DNA from: Nannocystis bainbridge
GTDB taxonomy: Bacteria > Myxococcota_A > Polyangia > Nannocystales > Nannocystaceae
Direction: 5' to 3'
Length of the DNA stretch: 64,000 bases
Assembly (NCBI RefSeq): GCF_028368995.1
Contig: NZ_JAQNDL010000003.1
Location: forward strand, 434,001 to 498,000
Part shown: in pieces, positions 38,726 through 47,972 of the stretch
How positions within the stretch are numbered: the stretch's first letter is position 1
How the letters are laid out: each line of letters begins with the position of its first letter
Program-made: the position numbers and the translations under genes
The notes under the pieces: generated by a model
The model's input: only the letters and a program-made list of their open reading frames with translations
The model's database searches: none
What the model was told of the DNA's origin: nothing

Positions 38726-41700
38726 TCACGCCGCCGGCGCGCGCGGCCCGAAGCGGGCGTACACCGCCGGCAGCACCAGCAGGGTCAGCAGCGTCGCCGA
38801 CACCAGCCCCCCGATCACCACCGTCGCCAGCGGCCGCTGGACCTCGCTGCCCGGCGCGCTCGACAGCGCCATCGGCACGAAGCCTAGCGCCGCCACCAGC
38901 GCCGTCGTCAGCACCGGGCGCAGCCGCAGCTCGGCCGCCTGCGCGATCGCCCCGACGTGGTCGGCCCCGTCCGCTTGCAGGCGCTGGGCGAAGGTCACCA
39001 GCACCAGGCCGTTGAGGACCGCGACGCCGAACAGGGCGATGAAGCCGACCCCGGCGGAGATCGAGAACGGCAGGTCGCGCAGCCACAGCGCCACCACCCC
39101 GCCGACCACCGCGAACGGCACCCCGAGGAAGATGATCACCGCCGCGCGCATCGACCCCAGCGCGGTCCACAGCATGAACACGATCAGCGCCAGGGCCAGC
39201 GGCACCACCACCACCAGGCGGTCGCGCGCCGCCAGGTAGTGCTCGAACGTCCCGCCGTACTCCACGCGATAGCCGACCGGCAGCGTCACCCCGGCGGCGA
39301 TCGCCGCCTGCGCGTCCTCCACCGTCGAGCCGAGGTCGCGCCCGCGGACGTTGAACTCCACGATCACCCGCCGCGACTGCTTGTCGCGGTTGACCAGCAC
39401 CGGCCCCGTCGTGTGCTGCAGCGTCGCCACGTCGCCCAGCGGCACGATCTGCCCCGTGTTCGCGCGCAGCGGGATCGCCGACAGCGAGTCGAGGTCGCCG
39501 GTGATCGGTTGGTCGAACTTCACCATCATGTCGAACCGGCGCTCGCCCTCGAGCACCTCGCCGACCTTGTGTCCGACCGCGATCGCCTCGGTCGTGATGT
39601 TGATGTCGGCGATCGTCAGCCCGTAGCGGGCCAGCTTGGTCCGGTCCGGATCGATGCGCAGGTACTGCAGCCCTTGCAGCTGCTCGACGCGGGCGTCGAC
39701 CACCCCGCGCACCCCCTTCACCCGGTCCAGCACCGCCTGCCCGATCGTGCGCAGCGCCTCGAGGTCCGGCCCGTAGATCACCACCCCGACGTCCGAGCGG
39801 ATGCCCGCCACCAACTCGTTGGTGCGCATCTGGATCGGCTGCGAGATCGCCCCTGCCACCTCCGGCACCGCCTGCTCGACCCGCTCCGACATCTCCTCGG
39901 CGATGTCGTCCTTCGTCAGCCCTGGCCGCCACGCGTCGCGGTCCTTCAGCTGCACGTACACGTCCGACTGCTCGACCCCCATCGGGTCCGTCGCGATCTC
40001 CGGCGAACCTGTCCGCGAGACCACATGCACGATCTCCGGGATCTCCCGCATCGCCCGCTCGATGCGCTCGCTCGTCGCCACCGACGCCGACAGCGCCGTC
40101 CCCGGCATCCGCCGCGCCTCGATCAGCAGATCGCCCTCGTCGAGCTGCGGCACGAACTGCGCGCCCAGGCGGCCGAACAGCGCCACCCCGCCGGCCAGCG
40201 CAAGAACCCCCACCATCATCGTCGCCCACCGCCAGCGCAGCGCCGCCCGCAGCACCGGCGTGTAGAGCTTGTGGACCGCGCGCAGCAGCAACGTCTCGCG
40301 CGCCTCCGCGTGCGGCTGCACCAGGTAGCTCGTCAGCACCGGCACCAGCGTCAGCGAAAAGATGAACGCCCCCGCCAGCGCCAGCAGCACCGTGTACGCC
40401 ATCGGGTGGAACAGCTTGCCCTCCATCCCGGTGAGCGCGAGGATCGGCAGATAGACGATGGCGATGATGATCTCGCCGAACACCGCCGCCCCGCGGACCT
40501 CGAGCGTCGAGTCCTGGATCACCGCGATGCGCTGCTCGGTCGTCAGCGCCGCCCCGGCCTGCCGCCTTGCCTCGCCGAGCCGGCGGGCCGCGTTCTCGAC
40601 CACGATCACCGCCCCGTCGACGATCAGCCCGAAATCGATCGCCCCCAGGCTCATCAGGTTGCCTGACAGCCCGGCCGCGTTCATCACGATGATCGCGAAC
40701 AGCATCGCCAGCGGGATCGTCGTCGCCACCACCAGCCCCGCGCGCAGGTCGCCGAGCAGCAGCAGCAGCACCAGGATCACCAGCGCCGCGCCCTCCGCCA
40801 GGTTCGTGGCCACGGTGGTGATCGTGCGGTCGACCAGCAGCGTGCGGTCGTAGAACGGCTCGATGCGCACGCCCTCGGGCAGCGTCGGCGCCAGCGCCTC
40901 GAGCTTGTCCTTGATCCCCTGCGTGACCGTGCGCGAGTTCTCGCCCATCAGCATCAGCGCCACGCCGACCACCACCTCGCCCTCGCCGTCCTTCGTCGCC
41001 GCCCCGCGGCGCAGCTTGGGCCCGAAGCGCACATCGCCGACCGAGCTCACCGTGATCGGCACGCCTTGCGGCGTCGCCCCCAGCACCACCCGCTCGAGGT
41101 CCTCGCGGCTGCGGACCAGCCCGTTCGAGCCGATCACCACCTGCTCCTGGTTGCGCTCGACGTAGCCGCCGCCGGCGTTGGCGTTCGACTGCTCCAGCGC
41201 CGCCGCCACCTCGCCGATCGACAGCCTCAGCGCCTGCAACCGCTCTGGCCGCAGCACGATCTGGTACTCGCGGTTCTCGCCGCCGAAGCTGTTGGTCTCG
41301 ACCACCCCCGGCACCATGCGCAGCTGCGGCCCGACGTACCAGTCGAGCAGCTCCTCGAGCTCCATCAGCGAGTGCTCCTCGCTGCGCAGCGTGAACTGAT
41401 AGATCTCGCCGAGCCCGGTCGAGATCGGCCCCATCTCTGGCCTCCCGTAGGCCGCCGGCACCGCCTCGGTCGCCTCGCGCATGCGCTCGTTGATCAGCTG
41501 GCGCGCGAAGTAGATGTCGGTGCCGTCCTTGAACACCACCGTCACCACGCTGAGCCCGTACTTCGACACCGAGCGGACCTGCGTCATCTTCGGCAGGCCC
41601 GACATCGCCCGCTCGACCGGGATGCTGATGTACTGCTCGACCTCCACCGGTGACAGCGCCGGCGCGGCCGTGATCACCTGCACCTGCACGTTGGTGACAT

Positions 41701-41827
41701 CGGGCACCGCGTCGATCGGCAGCTCGAGCGCCGCGCGCACCCCGACCACCACGAACAGCAGCGTCGCCACCAGCACCAGCGCCCGGTTGCGCAGCGACCA
41801 CGCCACGATCACGGTCAGCGCGTGCAT
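38726..41827 (-). CDS. CusA/CzcA-type heavy-metal RND efflux pump
   Basis: A 1033-residue inner-membrane pump of the heavy-metal RND group, which expels cations by proton antiport. The first TM helix (VLVATLLFVVVGVRAALELP), DAVPDVTNVQVQV, the TM4 region with GAIDFGLIVDGAVIVVENAARR, and the second half repeat (FISAGVGFIALFGVAVLNGLVL-type) are all present. The DFGxxxDGAxxxxEN motif is the hallmark of CzcA/CusA rather than drug pumps. ATG 41827 follows the stop of the adaptor gene by 2 nt, so the genes are translationally coupled. It is last of three genes in the operon. A repeat pair lies at 40007-40034. The metal cannot be set from sequence alone. Confidence 0.93.
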   Translation of the reverse strand: MHALTVIVAWSLRNRALVLVATLLFVVVGVRAALELPIDAVPDVTNVQVQVITAAPALSPVEVEQYISIPVERAMSGLPKMTQVRSVSKYGLSVVTVVFKDGTDIYFARQLINERMREATEAVPAAYGRPEMGPISTGLGEIYQFTLRSEEHSLMELEELLDWYVGPQLRMVPGVVETNSFGGENREYQIVLRPERLQALRLSIGEVAAALEQSNANAGGGYVERNQEQVVIGSNGLVRSREDLERVVLGATPQGVPITVSSVGDVRFGPKLRRGAATKDGEGEVVVGVALMLMGENSRTVTQGIKDKLEALAPTLPEGVRIEPFYDRTLLVDRTITTVATNLAEGAALVILVLLLLLGDLRAGLVVATTIPLAMLFAIIVMNAAGLSGNLMSLGAIDFGLIVDGAVIVVENAARRLGEARRQAGAALTTEQRIAVIQDSTLEVRGAAVFGEIIIAIVYLPILALTGMEGKLFHPMAYTVLLALAGAFIFSLTLVPVLTSYLVQPHAEARETLLLRAVHKLYTPVLRAALRWRWATMMVGVLALAGGVALFGRLGAQFVPQLDEGDLLIEARRMPGTALSASVATSERIERAMREIPEIVHVVSRTGSPEIATDPMGVEQSDVYVQLKDRDAWRPGLTKDDIAEEMSERVEQAVPEVAGAISQPIQMRTNELVAGIRSDVGVVIYGPDLEALRTIGQAVLDRVKGVRGVVDARVEQLQGLQYLRIDPDRTKLARYGLTIADINITTEAIAVGHKVGEVLEGERRFDMMVKFDQPITGDLDSLSAIPLRANTGQIVPLGDVATLQHTTGPVLVNRDKQSRRVIVEFNVRGRDLGSTVEDAQAAIAAGVTLPVGYRVEYGGTFEHYLAARDRLVVVVPLALALIVFMLWTALGSMRAAVIIFLGVPFAVVGGVVALWLRDLPFSISAGVGFIALFGVAVLNGLVLVTFAQRLQADGADHVGAIAQAAELRLRPVLTTALVAALGFVPMALSSAPGSEVQRPLATVVIGGLVSATLLTLLVLPAVYARFGPRAPAA
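40007..40034. repeat. 14-nt unit pair in the RND gene
   Basis: Units start at 40007 (ACCTGTCCGCGAGA) and 40021 (CCACAT). The match is weaker than elsewhere. Confidence 0.4.
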
Positions 41828-41829
41828 GT

Positions 41830-43050
41830 CTAGTGCCCGTGGTCCTCGCCGAACGTGCCCTTCAGCAGCACGCTCTTGAGCGTCCACGCCCCGCGCGTCA
41901 CCACCGGCTCGCCCTCGCGCAGCCCCTGGAGGATCTCCACCACCCCCGGAGCCGCCGTCCCGAGCACCACCTCGTGCAGCTCGAACGCCCCGTCCTCGCC
42001 GCGCACGAACACCACCGTCTTGCCGGCGACCTCGATGATCGCGTCGCGCGGGACCGCCAGCACCGGCGTCGGTTCGGCCCGCGGATCGGTGACGGCGATC
42101 CGCGCCTTGCCGAACAGGCCCACGCGCAGGATGCCCTCGCGGTTGTCGATCGGGATGCGGGCCACCACCGTCTGCGCCTCGGCGTCGACCGTCGGCGCGA
42201 GGTACTCGATCTTCCCGTGGAAAGGGTGATCGGGGTACGCGTTGAGCTCGACCTCGACCGCCGCGCCGACGCGGATCTTCGCCAGCAGGTGCTCGAACAG
42301 GCGGGCCACGAACCACGCCCGCTCGAGGTCGACGATCGTCGCCAGCGTCTGCTCCGGCGTCACCGGCTGGCCCGGCACCACGTTGCGCTGCGTCACGAAC
42401 CCGGCGATCGGCGCCCGCAGCGAGAACACCGTCGCCTTGCCCTTCGCGCCCAAACCGAGCGCCTGCAGCCGCTGCTTGGCCGCCTGCGACTCGGCCTCGA
42501 GCGCGGCCGCCTCGGCGCGCGCCGCCGCCAGCTCCTGCTGCGACGCCATGCTGCGCTCGGCCAGCGCCTCGAGCCGCGTCAGGTTGGCCCGCGCCGACGT
42601 CGTCCGCGCCTGCAACGACGCCAGGTCGGCGCGCAGGCTGCCGAGGCTCGGCGCGCGCACCGTCGCCAGCACCTGCCCCGCCTTAACGACGTCGCCCTCG
42701 CGGAACAGCACCTCCTCGACGATCCCGCCGACCTTCGCCGGCACCTGGGCCGTGCGCCCCGGATCGGCCTCGACGTGCCCGGTCGCGAACAACACCGGCG
42801 CGACCACCTGCCGCTGCACCGGCTCGCTCTGGATCTGCGCCTCCGCGATCACCTGCTCCGACAGCGCCACCCGGCTCGGCAGCTCGTCGTGTCCGTGGCC
42901 TTCCTCTTCGTGCTCGCCGTGCTCCCCGCCCTCGCCGTGCGCGTGCTCGTCCTCGCCCTGCGCGTGCGGCTCCGCCTCGACCGCCCGCGCCCCGCAGCCG
43001 AGCAGCAGCAGCGCCGTCATCACCATCATCGATCGCACCCTCTGCATCAT
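41830..43050 (-). CDS. CusB/CzcB-type membrane-fusion protein with His-rich N-terminus
   Basis: A 406-residue periplasmic adaptor lipoprotein (LLLLGCG) linking the RND pump to the outer-membrane channel. After the lipobox comes a His/Glu-rich stretch (EHAHGEGGEHGEHEEEGHGH) well suited to capture metal. Then the usual lipoyl-like halves (AQVPAKVGGIVEEVLFREGD and FSLRAPIAGFVTQRNVVPGQ), a coiled-coil hairpin between them, and the beta-barrel/proximal domains. The ATG at 43050 overlaps the upstream TGA by 4 nt (ATGA). A second ATG follows at once. The His-rich part favours a divalent metal such as zinc, cadmium, cobalt or copper. Confidence 0.92.
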   Translation of the reverse strand: MMQRVRSMMVMTALLLLGCGARAVEAEPHAQGEDEHAHGEGGEHGEHEEEGHGHDELPSRVALSEQVIAEAQIQSEPVQRQVVAPVLFATGHVEADPGRTAQVPAKVGGIVEEVLFREGDVVKAGQVLATVRAPSLGSLRADLASLQARTTSARANLTRLEALAERSMASQQELAAARAEAAALEAESQAAKQRLQALGLGAKGKATVFSLRAPIAGFVTQRNVVPGQPVTPEQTLATIVDLERAWFVARLFEHLLAKIRVGAAVEVELNAYPDHPFHGKIEYLAPTVDAEAQTVVARIPIDNREGILRVGLFGKARIAVTDPRAEPTPVLAVPRDAIIEVAGKTVVFVRGEDGAFELHEVVLGTAAPGVVEILQGLREGEPVVTRGAWTLKSVLLKGTFGEDHGH

Positions 43051-44306
43051 GGCTGCACCCGCTCCGGCAACAGCCCCGTCACGCGCGCCAGCTCGACCGC
43101 GCCGAGGGCCAGCGCCCGCCGGGCTTCGAGGTGGGCCGCGAGGTACTCGAGCAGCGTCTGCTGCAGCACCACCGCGTCGCGGATCGAGACCCGCCCGACC
43201 GCCATCTCCTGCGCCAGCGCCTCGAGGTGGCCCTCCGCGCGCTGCAGGCGTTCGGCCTCGAACAACCCCAGCTCTGCCTTGCGGGCCTCGACCTCGCGCA
43301 GCGCCACCTCGACCTCCGCCTGCACCACTCTTCGCCAGCGCTCGACCTCTGCCTCGGCGCGGCGCGCCAGCGCCTTGCTCTCCGCGATCTCTCCCTTGTA
43401 CGTGCGTCCGAGCGGGGCCGGCAGCACGATCGGGAACGCGATCCCGCCGCCCATCACCTGCTCCGCGAACCCGTCGCGCTGCGCGTAGAGCACCACGCTC
43501 GGGTTCGGCGCTCGCAGCCGGCGGAACATCTCGACCTGGCGCACGAACACCTCGCGCTCCGCCTTGGCCAGCTCGATCTCCGCCCGCTTCGTCAGCGCCG
43601 CCGCGATCAGCTGCGACAGATCTTCGGGCACCGGCAGCGGCGTCAGATCGCCCTCGACCTCGAGGCTCGCGCCCTCCTGCCCGAGCAGCCCGGCCAGCAC
43701 CCCGCGCGCGGCCGCGATCCGGCGGTCCGCCTCGATCTGCTGCCGGCGCACCCGCACCGACGCCGCCACCACCACGTCCGTGTTGATGCCCGAGCCGAGC
43801 CCGGTGCGCTCGCTCGTGCGGGCCAGCTCGACCAGCGTCTCCGACGTTTTGGCGATGCGCCCGATCATCGCCTTCTGCTCGCGCGCCGCGATCCACTCGT
43901 ACCAGGCCGTCAGCGCCGCCGCCGCGACATCGCGCCGACTCAGCTCGATCTGCCGCTCCGCCTGCGACACCTCCGCGTCGGCCATCGCCATCCGCTTGCG
44001 CCGCTGGCCCGCGATCTCGAGCTCCTGCGACACTCGCCCGAACACATTGATGTCGCGGTCACCGGTCCACAGCCCGACGCGGCGGGCCGCCGTCACCTCG
44101 ACCTGCGGGTTGCTCGGCAGCAGCGTGCGCGCTCCCAGCTTGCGGCCCTGCGCCGCCTCGCGGCCGGCCTCGGCGGCGCGGATGCTCGGGTGCCCGGCCA
44201 GCGCGCAGGCGACCACCGCCGCGCGCCCGAGCGGCCCCTGACAGCTCGCCGGAGGCGGCGGCGCGGCCAGCAGGGCGGCGGTGAACAGCGCGGGGAGCAG
44301 CGGCAT
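43047..44306 (-). CDS. CusC/CzcC-type outer-membrane efflux channel
   Basis: A 419-residue TolC-family protein forming the outer-membrane end of the efflux complex. The signal peptide LPALFTAALLAAPPPPA is followed by long amphipathic helices in two similar halves (LPSNPQVEVTAARRVG, QELEIAGQRRKR, and later GGGIAFPIVLPAPLGRTYKG), as in CzcC. It is the first gene after the MerR-type promoter at 44362-44392. The start 44306 (MPLLPALF) places the signal peptide at the front. It overlaps the adaptor gene by 4 nt. Confidence 0.9.
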   Translation of the reverse strand: MPLLPALFTAALLAAPPPPASCQGPLGRAAVVACALAGHPSIRAAEAGREAAQGRKLGARTLLPSNPQVEVTAARRVGLWTGDRDINVFGRVSQELEIAGQRRKRMAMADAEVSQAERQIELSRRDVAAAALTAWYEWIAAREQKAMIGRIAKTSETLVELARTSERTGLGSGINTDVVVAASVRVRRQQIEADRRIAAARGVLAGLLGQEGASLEVEGDLTPLPVPEDLSQLIAAALTKRAEIELAKAEREVFVRQVEMFRRLRAPNPSVVLYAQRDGFAEQVMGGGIAFPIVLPAPLGRTYKGEIAESKALARRAEAEVERWRRVVQAEVEVALREVEARKAELGLFEAERLQRAEGHLEALAQEMAVGRVSIRDAVVLQQTLLEYLAAHLEARRALALGAVELARVTGLLPERVQP

Positions 44307-44361
44307 TCGGGCCTCGTGAAGCGACGATCCGCGCGCAGACCGTGCAGGCGGGTCGGCGTCG

Positions 44362-44392
44362 AGGCTAGACCTTGTAGCGACTACAGGGTCAA
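44362..44392 (-). promoter_or_regulatory. MerR-type promoter/operator for the efflux operon
   Basis: Reading leftward, TTGACC (44387-44392) and TAGCCT (44362-44367) are separated by exactly 19 nt. The spacer holds a dyad ACCCTGTAG-TCG-CTACAAGGT with 8 of 9 positions paired. The long spacer with a central dyad is the classic MerR target, where the regulator untwists DNA on metal binding. Confidence 0.88.
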
Positions 44393-44498
44393 GCGAACCG
44401 GGCTGCCGGGCACGTGCGAGGTGACGCACGTTTCATCGCGTCGTGACAGGCGAGCGGCCGCGGAGCAAGCTCGGGTTGTGATCCGAGACGACGAGCAG

Positions 44499-44993
44499 AT
44501 GACCATCGGTGCGCTCGGCCAAGCCACCGGCGTCGGCGCCGAGACCATCCGCTACTACGAGCGCATCGAGCTGCTGCCGCAGCCGGCCCGCACCTCCGGG
44601 GGTTACCGCGTCTACCGGCCCGAGCACGTCCGCCGCCTCAACTTCATCCGCCGCAGCCGCGAGCTCGGGCTCAGCATCGACGCCGTGCGCGAGCTGCTGT
44701 CGCTCGCCAGCGACCGCCTGCGCCCGTGCGCCCGCGTCGACCGCCTGGTCCGCGACCACATCCACGACCTCGACCACAAGATCGAGGGCCTCCAAAAATT
44801 GCGCAGCGCCCTGCAACGCCTGGCCGACTCGTGCCGCGGGGGCGGGCGCGTATCCGAGTGCCGGATCCTCGAAGCCCTGCAGGAGGCCGAGGAGGCCCTC
44901 GCCGGCCCTGACGTCGAGTGCGCCGAAGAAGACTGCGCGGGCCGACGCGCCAGCGACAAACAGCCCAAACCCCGCCGCGAGCGCCGCGCCTGA
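44499..44993 (+). CDS. MerR-family metal-responsive regulator
   Basis: A 164-residue regulator. The winged HTH MTIGALGQATGVGAETIRYY leads into a dimerisation helix and a metal loop. Cysteines at 77, 112 and 121 have the 35 and 9 residue spacing of Cys82, Cys117 and Cys126 in mercury MerR and of PbrR, so three-thiolate binding of Hg, Pb, Cd or Zn is likely. Two more cysteines lie in the tail (141, 146). It diverges from the efflux operon and should act at the 44362-44392 operator and at the matching site before the ICMT-family gene. ATG 44499 is used; GTG 44478 would add 7 residues. Confidence 0.88.
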   Translation: MTIGALGQATGVGAETIRYYERIELLPQPARTSGGYRVYRPEHVRRLNFIRRSRELGLSIDAVRELLSLASDRLRPCARVDRLVRDHIHDLDHKIEGLQKLRSALQRLADSCRGGGRVSECRILEALQEAEEALAGPDVECAEEDCAGRRASDKQPKPRRERRA

Positions 44994-45583
44994 GAAGTTC
45001 TTCCTCGGTATCGTTCGAGCTGCGTTCCGCCTCGCCCGCGTGCTCCGCGGCCGCCTGGCGCCTCCATCCGCGCCGACCTCCTGCACCCGCTTCCTCGCTC
45101 CTCACCCCGGGCCGTTCGGCGTCCTCCTGCGCACAGCCTGCGCTCGCTCCCCCGCTCCTCACCCGGGCCGTTCGCCGTCCTCCTGCGCACCTCCGCCGTC
45201 CGCGCCCGCTTCGTCGATCTTCACCCTCGTGCCCTTCGCCTTTCGTCGCCCTGCTCTCACCCACGTGCCGCTCGCCTGCGTCGGTGGCATCCTCGCCTGA
45301 CCTTGCGCGGCCTCTCCCTCTCGCTGCCCGCCGCGATCGGCTTCATCGCCCGCCGCGGGACCCCCGTGGTCCGCGGCCTGCCATCACCCTTCGACCGGCA
45401 GCTCGCGCAGCGCCGAAGCCCGCCTCGCGCTGACGGCTCGCGCCTGCGCCCGCTGCTCGCCTCGATCGCCGCTCTCGGCTCGGTGCCGGGCGAGCTCGCC
45501 TCCCGCACCGGCACCCAGCCCCCGCGATCACTCGCCATCCCCGCCTCCTCGGCTCTGCGGTCGCCCTTCGGTCGGAGGCGCGC
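44994..45583. other. Gap of 590 nt without a recognised gene
   Basis: The open frames here are Arg/Pro/Ser noise. A direct repeat of about 38 nt is present (45096-45190). The last bases carry a good ribosome binding site (GGAGG, 3 nt before the ATG) for the response regulator. Confidence 0.55.
45096..45190. repeat. Direct repeat of about 38 nt, two copies
   Basis: CGCTCCTCACCCCGGGCCGT... at 45096-45134 recurs at 45153-45190 with one base lost and one changed. Confidence 0.75.
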
Positions 45584-46264
45584 ATGAGGATCCTCGTGGT
45601 CGAGGACGACGAGCGGCTGCTGCAGCTGCTCCAGCGCGGCCTCGGCGAGGAGGGCCACCTCGTCGACGCATGCACCACCAGCGCCGACGCTCTCGGCCAG
45701 GCGCAGACCATCGCCTACGACGTCGTCCTGCTCGACTGGATGCTGCCCGACGGCGACGGCCTCTCGCTCTTGCGCGCCTGGCGGGCCCGCGGCGTCGACA
45801 CCCCCGTCCTCATGTTGACCGCCCGCGGCAGCGTCGGCGAGCGCGTGCTCGGCCTGCGCACCGGCGCCGACGACTACCTCGTCAAGCCGTTCGACTTCAG
45901 CGAGCTGTTGGCTCGCATCGAGGTGCTCGCGCGTCGGCGCGGCGGCGACGTCGTCCACCTCCGCGCCGGCGACGTCGGCCTCGACACCCGCCAGCGCGCC
46001 CTCGTCCGCGGCGGCCGCGAGATCGCCCTCACCGCCCGCGAGTTCGCCCTGTGCAACCTCCTGTTCCGCCGCGTCGGCGAGGTCCTCACCCGCAGCGAGC
46101 TGCTCGCTGCCGTGTGGGGCCCGAGCTTCGACGGCGAGCCCAACGTCCTCGACGTCTACGTCGGCTACCTGCGCACCAAGCTGGCCCAGCTCGGCGACGA
46201 TGCCCCCACCATCCGCGCCCAGCGCGGCGTCGGCTTCCGCCTGCTCCCCGGGGGCGAGCGATGA
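45584..46264 (+). CDS. OmpR/PhoB-family response regulator
   Basis: A 226-residue two-component regulator. The receiver domain has the acidic pair EDD (7-9), the phospho-acceptor D51 in DVVLLDWMLPDGDG, Thr79 and Lys101 (LVKPFDF). The C-terminal winged helix has REIALTAREFALCNLLF, LTRSELLAAVWG, NVLDVYVGYLRTKL and VGFRLL, the standard OmpR fold for DNA binding. A histidine kinase follows on the same strand after 124 nt, with a palindromic array between the two. The target genes and signal are not indicated by the context. Confidence 0.93.
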   Translation: MRILVVEDDERLLQLLQRGLGEEGHLVDACTTSADALGQAQTIAYDVVLLDWMLPDGDGLSLLRAWRARGVDTPVLMLTARGSVGERVLGLRTGADDYLVKPFDFSELLARIEVLARRRGGDVVHLRAGDVGLDTRQRALVRGGREIALTAREFALCNLLFRRVGEVLTRSELLAAVWGPSFDGEPNVLDVYVGYLRTKLAQLGDDAPTIRAQRGVGFRLLPGGER

Positions 46265-46274
46265 TCGCCTCAGG

Positions 46275-46358
46275 ACATGTCCTCGAGGGCATGCCCCATC
46301 GGCCATGTCCCTTGCGACATTCCCCGAAAGACATGCCCCCGAGGACAGCTATCATCCC
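46275..46358. repeat. Palindromic array, 6 units, between regulator and kinase genes
   Basis: Cores start at 46275, 46289, 46303, 46317, 46331 and 46345, perfectly 14 nt apart. Being inside an operon, it may set the ratio of the two products through RNA hairpins. Confidence 0.92.
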
Positions 46359-46388
46359 CCTCGCCGCTCCCGCCCCGCGAGGCCGCCG

Positions 46389-47750
46389 ATGACCCTGCGC
46401 CGCCGGCTGCTCCTGTTCGGCGCCGTCCTCCCGGCCGCGCTGCTCGCCCTCGCCCTCTTCCTCATCGGCCTCGTGCTCGACCACCTCCTGCTCGAGTCGG
46501 TCGATCGCGGCCTCACCTTGCAGGCCGCCAGCGAGTCCGTCAGCCTGTTCGATCGGCCAGGTCAGGACGCCCACCTCCACTTCGGCGACTCCCCGCTGGT
46601 CGCCGACCTGCAGCGCCTGCACCACCAGGGCGCCCTCTACGGCCCCGGCGGCGCCCGCCTGCTCGCCTACCCCGCCGACACCTACGCCCCCGCTGCCCTC
46701 ACCGCCGCCGACGTCGCCCGCGCCCCCGCCTTGCAGACGCGCGTGCTCGCCAGCGGCGAGCGCGTCCGCGAGCTCTCGCTCGCCATCGACTCCCCGCGCG
46801 GCGAACCGCACGCGCTGTGGCTCGCCGTCTCGCTCGCCGCCAACGACGCCGCCCTCACCGCCTACGCCCGCGCCGCCGCCCTCATCGGCGCCGCCGTCAC
46901 CCTGCTCATGCTCCTGCTGCAGGTCGCCCACGCCCGCGGCCTCGTCCACCGCGTGCAGCAGCTCCACGCCCACATGCAGCGCCTGCAGGAGGGCGACTTC
47001 TCGACCTTGCCGCCCGCCGATCCTGGCACCGACGTCATCGCCAGCCTGCGCCACGCCATCGCCGACGCCACTGACAAGCTGCGCACCGCCTCCGAGCTGC
47101 AGCACCGCCTCGTCGCCGACGCTGCCCACGAGCTGCGGACCCCGCTGACCGCCATGCGCATGGAGATCGACGTCACCCTGCGGCGCGAGCGGTCGCCCGA
47201 AGAGCTCGTCGACGCGCTCGCCCGCGTGCGCACCGAGGTCGACCGCCTCGGCGAGCTCGCCAGCAAGCTGCTGGCCATGGCCAGCCTGCGCCGGTCCGAG
47301 TGGGAGCGCGTCCCCCTCGACGCCGTCGCCAGCGTGCGCGACGCCCTCGCCAGCCACCGCGCCGTCGCCGAGCGCCGCGCCATCGCCCTCCACCTCCACG
47401 CCCCCGACGCTGCGCCGATCCGCGCCAACCCGGGCCCCCTGCGTCAGGCCGTCGACAACCTGCTCGCCAACGCCATCAAGTTCGCCCCGCCCGGCAGCGC
47501 CGTCGACATCACCGTGCGCGACGACGACACCGCGCTCGAGATCCTCGTCGAGGACCGCGGCCCCGGCGTCCCGCTCGAGCACCGCGAGACCATCTTCACC
47601 CCCTTCCGCCGCCTCCACCGCGGCGTCGACGGGGCAGGCCTCGGCCTCGCCATCGTCCGCGAGGTCGCCGAGGCCCACGGCGGCCGCGCCTGGGTCAGCG
47701 AGCGCCCCGGCGGCGGCGCCTGCTTCCACCTCGTCATCGCCCGCGCGTGA
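46389..47750 (+). CDS. Sensor histidine kinase
   Basis: A 453-residue membrane kinase that should phosphorylate the preceding response regulator. TM1 (7-30) and TM2 (159-180) enclose a periplasmic sensor of about 125 residues without a known domain. A HAMP-like linker follows, then the phospho-acceptor helix DAAHELRTPLTAMRMEID (His247), the N box NLLANAIKFAPPG, the G1 box EDRGPGVP and the G2 box GAGLGLAIV. The ATG at 46389 starts directly before TM1. A repeat pair (46543-46570) encodes SLFDRPGQD at the start of the sensor region. Confidence 0.92.
   Translation: MTLRRRLLLFGAVLPAALLALALFLIGLVLDHLLLESVDRGLTLQAASESVSLFDRPGQDAHLHFGDSPLVADLQRLHHQGALYGPGGARLLAYPADTYAPAALTAADVARAPALQTRVLASGERVRELSLAIDSPRGEPHALWLAVSLAANDAALTAYARAAALIGAAVTLLMLLLQVAHARGLVHRVQQLHAHMQRLQEGDFSTLPPADPGTDVIASLRHAIADATDKLRTASELQHRLVADAAHELRTPLTAMRMEIDVTLRRERSPEELVDALARVRTEVDRLGELASKLLAMASLRRSEWERVPLDAVASVRDALASHRAVAERRAIALHLHAPDAAPIRANPGPLRQAVDNLLANAIKFAPPGSAVDITVRDDDTALEILVEDRGPGVPLEHRETIFTPFRRLHRGVDGAGLGLAIVREVAEAHGGRAWVSERPGGGACFHLVIARA
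46543..46570. repeat. 14-nt unit pair in the histidine kinase gene
   Basis: Units start at 46543 (GCCTGTTCGATCGG) and 46557 (CCAGGT). Confidence 0.5.
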
Positions 47751-47767
47751 GCAGCCCGCGCTCCGGG

Positions 47768-47837
47768 ACATGTCCACAAGGACATGCCCCATGGAACACT
47801 GTCTTCAAGACATGTTCACAAGGACAGTGCGCCAGAC
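47768..47837. repeat. Palindromic array, 5 units, after the histidine kinase gene
   Basis: Units start at 47768, 47782, 47796, 47810 and 47824, all 14 nt apart. A further pair lies at 47881-47908. Confidence 0.88.
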
Positions 47838-47880
47838 CGGCTGACGCGGAGCTCGAGCAGTCGGGTTGCGACCTCATGGA

Positions 47881-47908
47881 ATATGTCCCCCCGGACAGCT
47901 CGTCCTCC
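47881..47908. repeat. 14-nt unit pair
   Basis: Units start at 47881 (ATATGTCCCCCCGG) and 47895 (ACAGCT). Confidence 0.6.
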
Positions 47909-47972
47909 ACGTCCGCACGGCGACGTCCGAGCCAGGCGTCCGCGACCGCTGGCCCCCGAGGGGGTCGCGCGT

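Noticed and set aside
44509..45300. A 263-codon plus-strand frame after the MerR gene
   Set aside because: The first part is MerR out of frame and the rest is Pro/Ser/Arg-rich noise with a DNA direct repeat.
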